A stretch of 6,689 nt of DNA from JAIWNK01 sp964453115 (GTDB lineage Bacteria; Chloroflexota; Anaerolineae; Anaerolineales; Anaerolineaceae): positions 1 through 6,689 of the forward strand of contig CAYVRT010000063.1 in NCBI GenBank assembly GCA_964453115.1. Direction: 5' to 3'. The notes beneath the pieces are model-generated. The model worked only from the letters and a program-made list of their open reading frames with translations, was not told the origin of the DNA and did not search any database. Made by a program: the position numbers and the translations under genes. Positions 1 to 5,558 of this stretch are shown here, one piece after another; within the stretch, counting starts at the first letter, position 1, and the number at the start of each line of letters is the position of its first letter.

Positions 1-164
1 TGCGCGTATCAGATGAAGAACGGGAAGCAATCATCCAGGATAACACGCGGAAAATTTATATGGCCGCCACGCGTGCCGGTCAACGTCTGGTTCTAACCTA
101 TGCCGGTGAGCTGCCCAACGTTCTCCAAGAACTTCAGCGCAAAAACAGCTTCGAACTACAATAG
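1..164 (+). CDS. C-terminal fragment of a UvrD/Rep-like superfamily 1 DNA helicase (partial, 5' end outside window)
   Basis: The third frame is open from the first base of the window to a TAG at 162-164, giving 53 residues without a start codon, so the gene begins upstream. The segment contains KIYMAATRAGQRLVLTY (codons about 51-101), a close match to helicase motif VI of the UvrD/Rep/PcrA family (typically YVAmTRAr..L.L). In that motif the arginine of TRA (codon 72-74) contacts the ATP gamma-phosphate. After motif VI there is only a short tail ending in FELQ, as in family members that stop soon after helicase domain 2B/2A. These enzymes are ATP-driven 3'-5' DNA translocases used in repair, replication restart or nuclease complexes. 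The fragment cannot separate UvrD from other SF1A helicases such as nuclease-fused forms. Its end overlaps the tail of the convergent small gene by 9 bp. Confidence 0.82.
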   Translation, partial: RVSDEEREAIIQDNTRKIYMAATRAGQRLVLTYAGELPNVLQELQRKNSFELQ

Positions 165-356
165 ATGCCTCGCACTTGCAACCAATGAATCATTCGAACT
201 CCTCACTGGCTCCTGTATTTCAATCCACGGTGTGTTGGTTGGACGCCCTGGCTCAAATTCCTGCCCTTCTGGCGTTACCAATACCAGGGTCAGACAAACC
301 ATCAACAATAAAACAAAAAACACGATCAGAAAAAAAACACGCCAGGAACGAAACAT
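156..356 (-). CDS. Small single-pass membrane protein, 66 aa, unknown function
   Basis: The ATG (356-354) directly follows the TAG stop of the methyltransferase gene, with no base between them (TAGATG on the minus strand). Translational coupling is therefore likely. The N-terminus has arginines at 3 and 6, then an uninterrupted hydrophobic stretch at about residues 7-27 rich in F, L, V and I. This fits a signal-anchor helix with the N-terminus inside by the positive-inside rule. The remaining 39 or so residues are polar, would lie outside, and show no motif I recognise. A cysteine sits inside the hydrophobic stretch, but V at -1 does not fit a lipobox. Its stop lies inside the end of the helicase gene on the other strand. 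The clean hydrophobic segment and exact abutment favour a real gene. No homologue family is recognised, so a chance open frame is still possible. Confidence 0.55.
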   Translation of the reverse strand: MFRSWRVFFLIVFFVLLLMVCLTLVLVTPEGQEFEPGRPTNTPWIEIQEPVRSSNDSLVASARHLL

Positions 357-1112
357 CTAATTCTCAGCCTTCATGATGTAAAATTCATACCCATACCAGG
401 CGGAAGCCTGACGGTATAAATCAATCTCGGCATGTTCCATATCCAGAATGCGCTGTGCCTCAGCCTGACCGCGATATTGCTCACGCAACTGCTCAACCCG
501 CTCCGCCATCGGCTGATAGTAGCTCTCCCACCAATCGCGCTCCGGTAAGGTGAAATGCCCCAACAAACGGTAACCCGCCTGCCGAATGCGCGCCAGATTC
601 TCTTCAACCGTCGCCATACCCGGATAGGCCTCCTGCCAAAAACGCTGCGCCCGCTCTGGTGGACTGGGCCGCAACCACGAAATTTCCGTCACCGCGACCA
701 GACCACCAGGCTTCAGCCAGCGCTGAAATCGCCGCAGCCCTTCTTCAAAGCCCATGATATAGATCGCACCCTCACACCAAATCCCATCAAATGCTGCGTC
801 AAACGCCAGGTCAAACATCGAGGCTTGCAGCGCATCAATTCGATCTGCAACCCCCGCGTGCTTTGCCCGCCGCATCAATTCCGCCAAAAACGGTGCGTGC
901 GTATCTACCGCCGTAATGTGTGCCTGTGTTGCACTTGCCAGGGTAACCGTCTGTCCACCCGGCCCGCAACCAAGATCAAGCAGGGTGGCATCCAATGGCA
1001 GCACCGGCCAAATGGATAAGGCGCGCAGTGTCGTTTCATCGCTTCCCGGTGCTTCGCGCGGCAGCCCAGAATGAATTGCCCAGAACACCTCATGCTCCAA
1101 CGAATCTGCCAT
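357..1112 (-). CDS. Class I SAM-dependent methyltransferase, 251 aa
   Basis: This is a Rossmann-fold methyltransferase of the common small-molecule or unassigned type. Motif I is LLDLGCGPGGQT at residues 44-55 (SAM-binding glycine loop). The acidic end of strand 2 is ITAVD at 66-70, with D70 expected to bind the ribose hydroxyls. A motif around 93-104 (DALQASMFDLAF) fits the adenine-binding acidic loop. The later strand motif RWLKPGGLVAVTE lies at 131-143. About 100 residues follow, rich in Trp, Tyr and Arg (WWESYY at 194-199), which probably form the acceptor-side cap. The length is normal for the family. The start is supported by AGGAG about 9 nt upstream. The gene is divergent from the lipoprotein gene and its stop abuts the ATG of the 66-aa membrane protein, so the two probably form one transcript. 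The substrate cannot be told from sequence. Confidence 0.9.
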   Translation of the reverse strand: MADSLEHEVFWAIHSGLPREAPGSDETTLRALSIWPVLPLDATLLDLGCGPGGQTVTLASATQAHITAVDTHAPFLAELMRRAKHAGVADRIDALQASMFDLAFDAAFDGIWCEGAIYIMGFEEGLRRFQRWLKPGGLVAVTEISWLRPSPPERAQRFWQEAYPGMATVEENLARIRQAGYRLLGHFTLPERDWWESYYQPMAERVEQLREQYRGQAEAQRILDMEHAEIDLYRQASAWYGYEFYIMKAEN

Positions 1113-1144
1113 CCTCTCTCTCCTAACAATTGATTCTTTTTCTT

Positions 1145-1153
1145 ATTATGCCA
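1145..1153 (-). promoter_or_regulatory. Candidate extended -10 promoter for the methyltransferase gene
   Basis: On the minus strand this reads TGG-CATAAT, an extended -10 (TGn followed by a near-consensus hexamer) about 33 bp upstream of the methyltransferase ATG. No good -35 lies 16-18 bp further upstream, which extended -10 promoters can tolerate. Two short palindromes, TTGATCAA (1162-1169) and AAAAGCTTTT (1168-1177), cover the -35 zone and might be a regulator site, though the AT-rich context makes chance likely. Confidence 0.4.
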
Positions 1154-1220
1154 CAAATGCATTGATCAAAAGCTTTTCTTTTTGCCCAATTCCAAAGCAA
1201 TTTCGAACTTTCATTGCCCC

Positions 1221-1249
1221 TTGAAATTTTCGATAATTTTTGTGATAAT
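1221..1249 (+). promoter_or_regulatory. Sigma-70-type promoter of the lipoprotein gene
   Basis: TTGAAA (1221-1226) and GATAAT (1244-1249) are separated by 17 bp, and a TG at 1241-1242 makes the -10 an extended one (TGT-GATAAT). The predicted start of transcription is near A1256. This leaves a leader of about 32 nt that contains AAAGGAG (1271-1277) ahead of the ATG at 1288. GATAATT is repeated at 1232-1238 and 1244-1250. The palindrome GATAATTATC (1244-1253) overlaps the -10 and could be an operator. Confidence 0.65.
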
Positions 1250-1287
1250 TATCTTAAAATATTGTACTCCAAAGGAGAAAATTTCCC

Positions 1288-1998
1288 ATGTCCCGTCCCT
1301 TCTTGCTCACTGCCTTTTTACTTATCCTCTCGCTCAGCCTGGCCTGCTCCGCAACCCCAAGCCTCCTACCTTCCGACACGCCAACCTCCCCACCCGCTGC
1401 CAGCCTGCCATCCGCAACACCCACCTCCCCCCCAGCCGACCGGCCCTCTTCCACGCCAGCCGCCTTGCCGACTGTCGCCCCCAGTCCAACCCCCAATACA
1501 AGCAACACACCATCCACAGCCAACCCCGCCTGCCTGGTTAGAAGTTGGACGATGAGCGCTGAACAGATCAACGCCAAGCTAACCCAATTGATTGCCCTAC
1601 CCGAAGGTGCCACCATGCCCCAGGCCCAGCCCGGCAGTTCCATGACCCTCACTTTCCAGGCCGATGGCAACTGGACAATGACCGGTGAAGTGACTCTGCG
1701 CGGCGAAATGCCAGATGGTTTTATCGAGGGGGTTGCCAGCTATGCTTTTGATGGCCGACACAGCGCCGAAGGAGACTTGCTCACCATCATTTCCGCCAAC
1801 CGCAACATCACCATCACCAACCTGCGCGCCACCATCAACGGGAATACAATCGAAATTCCACTGACCTCCAACCCCTTCCCACCCGAGGCATTCGACCTGC
1901 CATCTTCTGCACAATACCGCTGTCAACCAGACAGCCTCCAATTCATCTACACTGGCCCGGCCGGCCCTGTCACCGAAACCTGGCTGCCCGCCCGATAG
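1288..1998 (+). CDS. Secreted lipoprotein with Pro/Thr/Ser-rich linker and C-terminal beta-type domain, 236 aa
   Basis: The N-terminus is a lipoprotein signal peptide: R3, then a hydrophobic core at residues 5-18, then SLAC with the acceptor C20. The -3 position is Ser rather than the usual Leu, a slightly weak lipobox. Residues 21-80 form a low-complexity tether rich in Pro, Thr, Ser and Ala that includes TPTSPPA twice (31-37 and 44-50), probably a spacer through the cell wall or periplasm. The folded part starts at C82 (ACLVRSW) and has alternating polar/hydrophobic strands. It includes SMTLTFQADGNW, a form seen in small secreted domains of Chloroflexota and Actinobacteria with a C-x-x-x-x-W start and a YxC...L end. 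Here the second cysteine is C212 (YRCQPDSL), so C82 and C212 may form a disulfide closing a lipocalin-like barrel (inference). AAAGGAG, 10 nt before the ATG, fixes the start. A strong terminator follows directly. The ligand or role is unknown. Confidence 0.85.
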   Translation: MSRPFLLTAFLLILSLSLACSATPSLLPSDTPTSPPAASLPSATPTSPPADRPSSTPAALPTVAPSPTPNTSNTPSTANPACLVRSWTMSAEQINAKLTQLIALPEGATMPQAQPGSSMTLTFQADGNWTMTGEVTLRGEMPDGFIEGVASYAFDGRHSAEGDLLTIISANRNITITNLRATINGNTIEIPLTSNPFPPEAFDLPSSAQYRCQPDSLQFIYTGPAGPVTETWLPAR

Positions 1999-2015
1999 AC
2001 TGCCAAAATTTGCAC

Positions 2016-2059
2016 CACAGCCCCCTCAAACAGGCAAGTTTGAGGGGGCTGTGTTCTTT
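2016..2059 (+). terminator. Rho-independent terminator after the lipoprotein gene
   Basis: A perfect 16-bp inverted repeat (2016-2031 and 2038-2053) encloses the 6-base loop AGGCAA. It is followed by TTCTTT as the U-rich tail. It lies 18 bases after the lipoprotein stop. The stem carries a CCCCC/GGGGG block and has no mismatch. There is no immediate T-run on the left side, so termination is expected for rightward transcription. It separates the lipoprotein transcript from the next gene. Confidence 0.88.
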
Positions 2060-2123
2060 CAACAGGCCTTTCAATTATTTTACACAATTTTAACCTTCCC
2101 CCAAGGCCCTGACCACAGGTTCA

Positions 2124-2132
2124 TGCTAAAAT
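2124..2132 (+). promoter_or_regulatory. Extended -10 promoter next to the start codon (probable leaderless mRNA)
   Basis: TGC-TAAAAT is an extended -10 element whose last base is only 7 bases before the ATG at 2140. Transcription would start at A2139 or A2140, at or one base before the start codon. No -35 match is visible 16-18 bp upstream. The same ten bases, TGCTAAAATC, occur in the strong promoter at 4725-4734, which supports reading this as a promoter. Confidence 0.55.
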
Positions 2133-2139
2133 CAAACCA

Positions 2140-3057
2140 ATGATCCCCTCCAATTCCCCTGTGCCAATGAAACCAGCCAATAGCCATCCCTGCCCATTCT
2201 GCGGAGCCTTCCTTGAGCCGCAGACCAACCGCTGTGACCATTGCAGCACCGCCATCACCCCGCAACCGCTCTCCCAACCATCAGTCCCACCCTCCATCCC
2301 ACCTTCCTTTTCTGACCTCAAGCGTCCCGAGCCAACCCCATCGCTCAAACAAGCCGGTTCTCTGCTTCTCTTTGGTCTGTATTGGACTCTGGTCTGCCTT
2401 TTCTTCTTTATTTTTTCTCTCGTTCAATACGCAAACGAGTTAACCGAATATGCGCGCCTGAAATCGCATGGCAGACCTGCCCTTGCCACCATCACCCATC
2501 TGGAAATTGAATCGGGCGATGAGTCCAACACCTATTATGCCTATTATCAATTCAAGGTCGAAATCAACGGGGATGAAACCCGTTTTGAAGGTGTAGACAG
2601 CATCTCCAGAAAGTCATACATGGCCCTCAAAACCGGCCAAACGGTCGAAATCATCTATTGGATTGCCGACCCAGAGATTTCTGCCATCCAATCACAATTA
2701 AATTTTCCCGTCCTCATTCCAACCCTGTTGCTCTGCCTGATCGGGCCTTTCACTGTCATTGGCATAGTCTTGATCCATTCCTCTTCTAAAAGCCTTGCCC
2801 AGCTGCGCGAGCTACGCACCCAAGGCCTGCTTGCCAATGGCTGGATTTATGACCGCTGGGAAGATAAAGATTCGGATGGCGATCGCATCTACCTGATTGC
2901 TTACACGTTTCATGCCACCATCCCTGGCAAAGGGTTGCAAATCATCACCCATGCCGAACAAGATCACCGCCTCTACAAACGTTACCGCGTCGGAGATGCA
3001 ATCATCATCCGCTACCTGCCCACGAACCCGCAGGTATGCGAAATCAAAGCACCCTAA
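2140..3057 (+). CDS. Zinc-ribbon membrane protein with two DUF3592-like domains, 305 aa
   Basis: The N-terminus carries a zinc-ribbon pattern, C18-x2-C21 (CPFC) and C32-x2-C35 (CDHC), followed by a Pro/Ser-rich linker at 41-68. A first hydrophobic helix lies at about 73-95 and a second at about 188-212. The region at about 111-180 (GRPALATITHLE ... TGQTVEIIYWIADPE) matches the DUF3592 style: G-x-A-x-A-T-I at the start, a strand-rich middle, then G-x-x-V-x-I-x-Y. A second similar copy follows TM2 at about 229-302 (LLANGWIYDRW ... VGDAIIIRYLPTNPQ). DUF3592 proteins are membrane-associated and uncharacterised. The likely layout is a cytoplasmic zinc ribbon, one DUF3592 copy outside between the helices, and one after TM2 inside (inference from two helices). 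No Shine-Dalgarno is seen before the ATG at 2140 or the alternative ATG at 2167. The nearby extended -10 favours leaderless use of the first. It ends 6 bp from the convergent SDR gene. Confidence 0.83.
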   Translation: MIPSNSPVPMKPANSHPCPFCGAFLEPQTNRCDHCSTAITPQPLSQPSVPPSIPPSFSDLKRPEPTPSLKQAGSLLLFGLYWTLVCLFFFIFSLVQYANELTEYARLKSHGRPALATITHLEIESGDESNTYYAYYQFKVEINGDETRFEGVDSISRKSYMALKTGQTVEIIYWIADPEISAIQSQLNFPVLIPTLLLCLIGPFTVIGIVLIHSSSKSLAQLRELRTQGLLANGWIYDRWEDKDSDGDRIYLIAYTFHATIPGKGLQIITHAEQDHRLYKRYRVGDAIIIRYLPTNPQVCEIKAP

Positions 3058-3063
3058 CCCGGC

Positions 3064-4074
3064 CTAATCACAAGGTGACGAAAGTCGGCTCTCCTCTTGC
3101 AACAACCAATGCACTGTATCTGGCAGCGTTTCGGATAGTGAACGCGGCGCATAGCCCAGTTCGCTGCGCGCCCTGGCATTGCTAATGACCGAGTTGCTCA
3201 ACAACGTTGCCATGGCGTAGGGCGTCAGACAGGGTTTGGTCTTTGTCAGCCGATAATAGGCCGGCGCAAACAAGGCCAGCAAACGAACCAGACCAAGCGG
3301 CATTGGCAGCCGCAAGTAACGACGGCCCGCAAGCGCCTGCACCCGTCGAAACAAATCTCGCACCTGAATTTGCTCCCCGGAGAGCAAATAGGTCTCACCG
3401 CGCCGCCCCTTTTCACAAGCCAGGATCAGTCCCTCCGCCACGTCACGCACATCCACAAAATCATAGGCTCCGCCCATCAAAAACTGCACCCCACCGCGCA
3501 TCGCGTTCAAAATGACATAGCTCATCTCAGAGCCACGATAGTCATATGGCCCAATCACACCGGTTGGACAAACCAGCACCACATCCAGCCCCAAATGTGC
3601 CGCATCCTGCACCAGAAGCGAAGCCTCGGCCTTCGACTGATCATAAGCACTAATGGCATGAAACGGGTCAAACGGTACCTTTTCATCAATCACCACACCA
3701 TGCGGCACACGGTGCAGGGCATGAATCGAGCTGGTATACACCAATCGCTTGACTCTCGATTGATAAGCTGCCCGAATCACATTGCGCGTGCCCTGTACAT
3801 TAACCCGGTGTACGCCCTCATCCCGGCCCGGCATAATCGAAATCACCCCTGCCAAATGATAAACGCACGCTGCCCCAGCCATCGCCCGGCACAAACCATC
3901 CAGATCCAGGATATTGCCCTCCACCAATTCCACATCCAGACCATCCAAAGGCCGCAGCGATTCACCCGGCAAGACCAGCGCCCGCACCACGTCACCACGC
4001 GCCAACAAGCAGCGCACCAGGACATTGCCAATATGTCCGGTTGCGCCAGTGACAAAACACAGTCTGCCACTCAT
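3064..4074 (-). CDS. Extended SDR family NAD(P)-dependent oxidoreductase/epimerase, 336 aa
   Basis: The protein has the extended short-chain dehydrogenase layout. The dinucleotide-binding loop TGATGHIG lies at residues 9-16 (GxxGxxG). HLAG follows at 73-76 and N92 lies in VNVQGTRNV. YTSS at 113-116 supplies the catalytic serine, and Y144-x3-K148 (AYDQSK) is the catalytic pair. CPTGVIGPYD at 169-178 is the P-G motif after the active site, and FVDVRDVAEG at 206-215 is also typical. It resembles the dihydroflavonol-4-reductase/HpnA-like group acting on sugar nucleotides or small carbonyl substrates. The exact substrate is not readable. The chosen ATG (4074-4072) overlaps the flavodoxin TGA as ATGA, a classic coupled start, and puts the glycine loop at the usual distance. 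An in-frame TTG seven codons upstream would need a longer overlap and lacks an RBS. No terminator is visible before the convergent neighbour, 6 bp away. Confidence 0.9.
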   Translation of the reverse strand: MSGRLCFVTGATGHIGNVLVRCLLARGDVVRALVLPGESLRPLDGLDVELVEGNILDLDGLCRAMAGAACVYHLAGVISIMPGRDEGVHRVNVQGTRNVIRAAYQSRVKRLVYTSSIHALHRVPHGVVIDEKVPFDPFHAISAYDQSKAEASLLVQDAAHLGLDVVLVCPTGVIGPYDYRGSEMSYVILNAMRGGVQFLMGGAYDFVDVRDVAEGLILACEKGRRGETYLLSGEQIQVRDLFRRVQALAGRRYLRLPMPLGLVRLLALFAPAYYRLTKTKPCLTPYAMATLLSNSVISNARARSELGYAPRSLSETLPDTVHWLLQEESRLSSPCD

Positions 4075-4535
4075 TGCCCAACCCGCCGCGCCCAATCTGC
4101 CGCCCGCTCCACCTCCCCGGTGCGCAATGGCCCTTCCTGTGCCATCACATAAAAGCCTTCGGGCGGCACAACCAATTTTGCACCCTGTTTTTGCAATGCC
4201 CTGGCAATGCTTGGCGCCGCATAGCCTCCCTTATCCACCAAGAACCGAAAAACTGCGGATCGAATCGTTTCCAACACAATCCGAGTATCAAAAGCAGCCG
4301 TCTGCACGCCAGCCAGCATCGGCAGCCCCTTCAACCAGGTTGCCATGCCATCACTGGGCCGAAAACCACGCGTTGGTGACCCAACCACCAGCCACTGCAA
4401 ACCGTCCAGACGCCGCAGGGCAACCCCGGCAACTGGCAGTGCATCGCACCCCAAGGCCGCAGCCATTGCCTGAGCAAGCACTTTCGTGTTCCCAAACACA
4501 GAATCATACACCACTAGAGCCCGTTTTTCATCCAT
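4071..4535 (-). CDS. Flavodoxin-fold protein, 154 aa
   Basis: The N-terminal strand and FMN phosphate loop are clear: VVYDSVFGNTKVLA at residues 8-21, with S12-x2-G15-N16-T17. The second flavin-contact region is GSPTRGFRPSDG at 52-63. The strand AAFDTR at 80-85 is typical of the flavodoxin-like family. The third loop, KGGYAAPSIARAL at 102-114, and the end GPLRTGEVERAADWA at 135-149 also match that family. The length of 154 is normal for a short-chain flavodoxin. Such proteins bind FMN and pass single electrons in the cytoplasm, but no partner is fixed by the sequence. AAGGAG (4550-4545 on the minus strand) lies 9 nt before the ATG. The gene overlaps the SDR gene by 4 bp, so the two are one operon and may act on the same redox step (inference). 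Confidence 0.9.
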   Translation of the reverse strand: MDEKRALVVYDSVFGNTKVLAQAMAAALGCDALPVAGVALRRLDGLQWLVVGSPTRGFRPSDGMATWLKGLPMLAGVQTAAFDTRIVLETIRSAVFRFLVDKGGYAAPSIARALQKQGAKLVVPPEGFYVMAQEGPLRTGEVERAADWARRVGQ

Positions 4536-4560
4536 TGAACACTACTCCTTAACTCATTCA

Positions 4561-4586
4561 ATTGTACACCTATCCACATCTTTCAA
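4561..4586 (-). promoter_or_regulatory. Weak candidate promoter for the flavodoxin-SDR operon
   Basis: On the minus strand TTGAAA (4586-4581) and TACAAT (4566-4561) are both near consensus but only 14 bp apart, shorter than the usual 16-18. Transcription from this -10 would begin near 4554, just ahead of the AAGGAG at 4550-4545, a sensible leader. The short spacer keeps confidence low. An activator-assisted promoter is one explanation. Confidence 0.35.
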
Positions 4587-4705
4587 GAGAGCTACCACCA
4601 GGTCACAGAACCATACACTGGCCTATGGCTACCGTCAAGCAAATAGAATCAGAGCAACCCATCCCAAATATTTCTGCCTGCCGCCAAAACCACCTCTTGG
4701 CCCTG

Positions 4706-4733
4706 TTGACAGATTTCCAGAAATTGCTAAAAT
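4706..4733 (+). promoter_or_regulatory. Strong sigma-70-type promoter for the phosphopantetheinyl transferase/NRPS genes
   Basis: A consensus TTGACA (4706-4711) is followed after 16 bp by TAAAAT (4728-4733), with TG at 4725-4726 making an extended -10 (TGC-TAAAAT). Transcription should start near A4740, leaving a leader of about 30 nt. This is the best-matching promoter in the window. It faces away from the flavodoxin operon and probably drives both the transferase and the synthetase downstream. Confidence 0.75.
4713..4724. repeat. 12-bp inverted repeat inside the promoter spacer (possible operator)
   Basis: ATTTC-CA-GAAAT is a perfect 5-bp inverted repeat with a 2-base centre, lying wholly between the -35 and the -10 of the transferase promoter. 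A protein bound here would block RNA polymerase, so it is a candidate operator. It is short and AT-rich, and no second copy was noticed in the window, so chance cannot be excluded. Confidence 0.3.
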
Positions 4734-4752
4734 CTTTGTATACTCCCAATTC

Positions 4753-4758
4753 AAAGGA
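4753..4758 (+). promoter_or_regulatory. Ribosome binding site that supports the TTG start at 4770
   Basis: AAAGGA lies 11 nt before the TTG at 4770-4772. No ATG or GTG in this frame lies at a suitable distance. The site resembles the lipoprotein leader (AAAGGAG followed by AAAATTTC), with the same A-rich spacer. Confidence 0.65.
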
Positions 4759-4769
4759 AAATTTCAGCT

Positions 4770-5492
4770 TTGTCCTTACCGGAAGGCATTCATATCTGGC
4801 AAGCCAGCTTGTTGCAAGACGAGATCAGCCTGCACGACCTGGAGAAAACCCTCTCGCCAGAAGAACACCGGCGCGCCCAATCCTACATTCAACAAACAGA
4901 TTGTCAAGCATTCATTGTTCGGCGCGGCATCCTGCGCTCCATTCTTGCCCAATACCTGAATTGTGCCCACCAAGACATCGTCTTTGGCACATTGCGCAAC
5001 GGTAAACCACACCTCAAAAGTCCTCAACCTGATTGCAATCTATTCTTTAACCTCTCTTATTCCCATCAAAGGGTCATCTATGCTTTCACATCAACCTACG
5101 AAGTGGGAATAGATTTGGAATACATCCACCCCATCTCGGACATGGAAGAAATTTCCGCACGTTTTTTTTCGACAGCCGAGCAAAGACTTTTATCCCATCT
5201 ACCAAAGGAGCAAAAGCACATCCTCTTTTTCCAATTATGGACGCGCAAAGAAGCACTTCTCAAAGCTTGCGGCACTGGCATCCCCATTCTCTCGGAACAG
5301 ATAGAAGTTTTGCAAACTTCTACCATCCCAAACCACCCATTTGCTCTTTCTAAAAGTTGTGACCCATCCACAAGCTGGAGAATCCTTGATTTGCCGCTCT
5401 CCACACCCGAATATATGGCTGCGCTGGCCGTTGAAACCACTTCATCTCCCCCCACCCCCCAATCCATCTTTGACTGGCATCATCCAATATAA
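4770..5492 (+). CDS. Sfp-type 4'-phosphopantetheinyl transferase, 240 aa
   Basis: This enzyme transfers 4'-phosphopantetheine from coenzyme A to the conserved serine of carrier domains, turning apo-synthetases into the active holo form. The family motifs appear in order: GKPHL at residues 78-82, FNLSYSH at 93-99, VGIDLE at 112-117, RFFSTAEQ at 131-138 and WTRKEALLKACG at 157-168. D115, E117 and E161 are the expected Mg2+ ligands, and K160 and K165 fit the conserved lysines. The length (about 240) is that of Sfp-type rather than AcpS-type enzymes. The start is TTG, chosen from AAAGGA and a strong promoter just upstream. The gene precedes an NRPS gene by 82 bp on the same strand, its natural partner. 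A hand count of four 60-base rows gives about 44% GC, below the flavodoxin/SDR genes. A run of eight T (5162-5169) lies in the FFS codons. Confidence 0.95.
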   Translation: MSLPEGIHIWQASLLQDEISLHDLEKTLSPEEHRRAQSYIQQTDCQAFIVRRGILRSILAQYLNCAHQDIVFGTLRNGKPHLKSPQPDCNLFFNLSYSHQRVIYAFTSTYEVGIDLEYIHPISDMEEISARFFSTAEQRLLSHLPKEQKHILFFQLWTRKEALLKACGTGIPILSEQIEVLQTSTIPNHPFALSKSCDPSTSWRILDLPLSTPEYMAALAVETTSSPPTPQSIFDWHHPI

Positions 5493-5558
5493 ACCCAAGT
5501 GAAGCTTCTCACCTGCCCGCATCCCTGTATTTGGAAATTCATCCAGATCAACTCGTTC

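Noticed and set aside
1162..1177. Palindromes TTGATCAA and AAAAGCTTTT upstream of the methyltransferase
   Set aside because: Short, overlapping and AT-rich, so expected by chance. Noted only under the promoter entry.
1378..1437. Near-repeat DNA coding for TPTSPPA twice as a possible repeat array
   Set aside because: Only two imperfect copies within a low-complexity protein tether. No array structure.
1597..1941. Leftward open frame opposite the lipoprotein gene
   Set aside because: The opposite strand has a signal peptide, RBS, promoter and terminator. This frame has none and is Gly/Trp-rich noise.
4075..4095. Longer SDR start at an in-frame TTG (4095)
   Set aside because: The ATG at 4074 overlaps the flavodoxin stop as ATGA and sets the glycine loop at residues 9-16. 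The TTG has no RBS.
3370..4552. Long rightward open frames (3370-4152 and 3914-4552) opposite the SDR and flavodoxin genes
   Set aside because: They lie antisense to two genes with full family motifs. The translations are rich in Pro, His, Arg and Thr with no recognisable domain, as expected for shadows.
4562..5005. Rightward frames over the divergent region and the 5' end of the transferase gene
   Set aside because: They cross the strong promoter and end inside the transferase. No family resemblance and no RBS.
5162..5169. Run of eight T in the transferase as a phase-variation tract
   Set aside because: The frame is intact across it and it encodes the conserved FFS motif. A single T8 without a regulatory setting is weak evidence.
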